Shown here: positions 5,371-6,037 of the stretch, piece after piece
Layout of the letters: the number at the start of each line of letters is the position of its first letter
Numbering within the stretch: position 1 is the first letter of the stretch
DNA from: Euryarchaeota archaeon UBA60
GTDB lineage: Archaea; Thermoplasmatota; Poseidoniia; Poseidoniales; Poseidoniaceae
Length of the DNA: 6,037 bases
Direction of reading: 5' to 3'
Assembly (NCBI GenBank): GCA_002503395.1
Contig: DARQ01000074.1
Coordinates: 16,862-22,898, forward strand
Made by a program: the position numbers and the translations under genes
Notes under the pieces: model-generated
What the model saw: the letters and a program-made list of their open reading frames with translations, nothing else
Told to the model about the DNA's origin: nothing
The model's database searches: none

Positions 5371-6037
5371 TTATTCGCGACAGATGAAAAGCCGTGAGGA
5401 GGATGGGTCACAGAGTACGAATCCTGGGCTTACCCCTCCTTTGTCGCGCAGCATTCTGTGTAGAGCAGCCTGTACTCGCGGTTGGATCTCAGGGTCGAGC
5501 GGCGCCCGAATCGTCACCGGGTGCAACTTGTTCTCAACTGCGATATCGACTAGCAATGGGACGTTTTCAAGAGTGATATCCATGCTGATTATTGCAACAA
5601 TCTGCCCGCTGGCCTGCACCAGCAGTGATTCGCCTTCAGGGTCAATTTCCAACTGCCTGGGATGGGTTATCACCGGTCTCCGCCCCTCTCTCTCCAACCA
5701 CCTGAATCGCTCTTGCTGTGGCAATACCGTATCCAACCATGGCTCCGCCAATCCACTCGAGACCAGGGCTGCATCGAGAATAGTCAGGTATTCTCCGACC
5801 CGAGGGAGTGACCGCGCCGAGCCTTCGGATGGTGAGGACGGCTCGATGGTTGATGAGGAGGGGTCGGTGCGGGTTTCACCCCTGGTGTGTGAATCAGCCA
5901 CGATTATCGCCGCTTGCTGCGATTGTGGTGGTATCCTGACGTAGCGTGTCTCGACCCCCGGACTTGAGGCCGCGCCGAGCCATAATGAGAGACGATCGAT
6001 GCGCCCACCGCCACGTGAAGTCCATTCCCAGGTTTTC
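5371..6037 (-). CDS. Unrecognised protein, C-terminal part (continues past the right edge)
   Basis: The frame is open from the TAA stop at 5371 to the right edge, giving about 222 visible residues. The first internal start codon is a GTG at 5901, but the 45 codons upstream of it also read like protein (for example RGGGRIDRLSLWLG and TRYVRIPP, followed by QQAAIIVADSHT), so the true start is probably outside the window. Two putative folded parts are separated by a Ser/Pro/Glu/Arg-rich, low-complexity linker (roughly SHTRGETRTDPSSS through SEGSARS). The C-terminal part has alternating strands and helices: LEIDPEGESLLVQASGQIVA, ISMDITLENVPLLVDIAVEN, then HPVTIRAPLDPEIQPRVQAAL, ending in CDPSSSRLFICRE. 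No transmembrane segment, signal peptide or metal-binding cysteine cluster is seen. I do not recognise the family. It lies upstream of rps13 on the same strand with a 159 bp gap, so it is probably a separate transcription unit. Confidence 0.7.
   Translation of the reverse strand, partial: KTWEWTSRGGGRIDRLSLWLGAASSPGVETRYVRIPPQSQQAAIIVADSHTRGETRTDPSSSTIEPSSPSEGSARSLPRVGEYLTILDAALVSSGLAEPWLDTVLPQQERFRWLEREGRRPVITHPRQLEIDPEGESLLVQASGQIVAIISMDITLENVPLLVDIAVENKLHPVTIRAPLDPEIQPRVQAALHRMLRDKGGVSPGFVLCDPSSSRLFICRE

Noticed and set aside
5384..5944. Plus-strand frame of 186 codons opposite the unrecognised protein
   Set aside because: The product is rich in Ser, Arg and Cys and lacks domain-like patterns, whereas the minus-strand frame reads like protein and continues to the window edge.

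Overview
The window looks like chromosomal DNA of a mesophilic, moderately GC-rich archaeon. On the minus strand it carries the archaeal-type gene order uS13 - uS4 - uS11 - RNA polymerase subunit D (rps13, rps4, rps11, rpoD). Downstream of this is an archaeal-type pantoate kinase, an enzyme of the archaeal coenzyme A pathway. Proteins are acidic and Shine-Dalgarno sites are strong. The style would fit a marine euryarchaeon or Thermoplasmatota lineage (for example the Poseidoniales/Marine Group II), but that placement is an inference from gene content, not from a search.

Layout, left to right. At 121-993 (+) is an archaeal relative of the TPD-motif protein CDIN1/C15orf41, a predicted PD-(D/E)xK-fold protein. 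It converges, with a 4 bp gap, on everything else, which is on the minus strand. At 998-1495 (-) is a small membrane-anchored, surface-facing protein with a histidine-rich HTH...G.LHIE motif. At 1534-2571 (-) is pantoate kinase. At 2665-3588 (-) is rpoD, at 3603-3986 (-) rps11, at 3986-4732 (-) rps4, and at 4744-5211 (-) rps13. A 159 bp gap (5212-5370) follows, holding a candidate TATA box and a candidate structured 5' leader for the ribosomal operon. From 5371 to the right edge (-) is the C-terminal part of an unrecognised protein whose reading frame runs out of the window.

The rps13-rps4-rps11-rpoD block is a tight transcription and translation operon: gaps are 11 nt, a 1 nt overlap (TGATG) and 14 nt, each with a good Shine-Dalgarno site. 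It supplies small-subunit ribosomal proteins and an RNA polymerase assembly subunit. The usual archaeal continuation (L18e, L13, S9, RpoN) is absent after rpoD and pantoate kinase follows instead.

I found no tRNA, rRNA, CRISPR array, insertion sequence or phage gene. I see no convincing evidence of a wholly new system. The most unusual points are the 12 bp tandem repeat encoding an Ala-Glu-Pro tail on S4, the TPD-family protein, the anchored HTH/LHIE protein, and a possible folded leader ahead of rps13.
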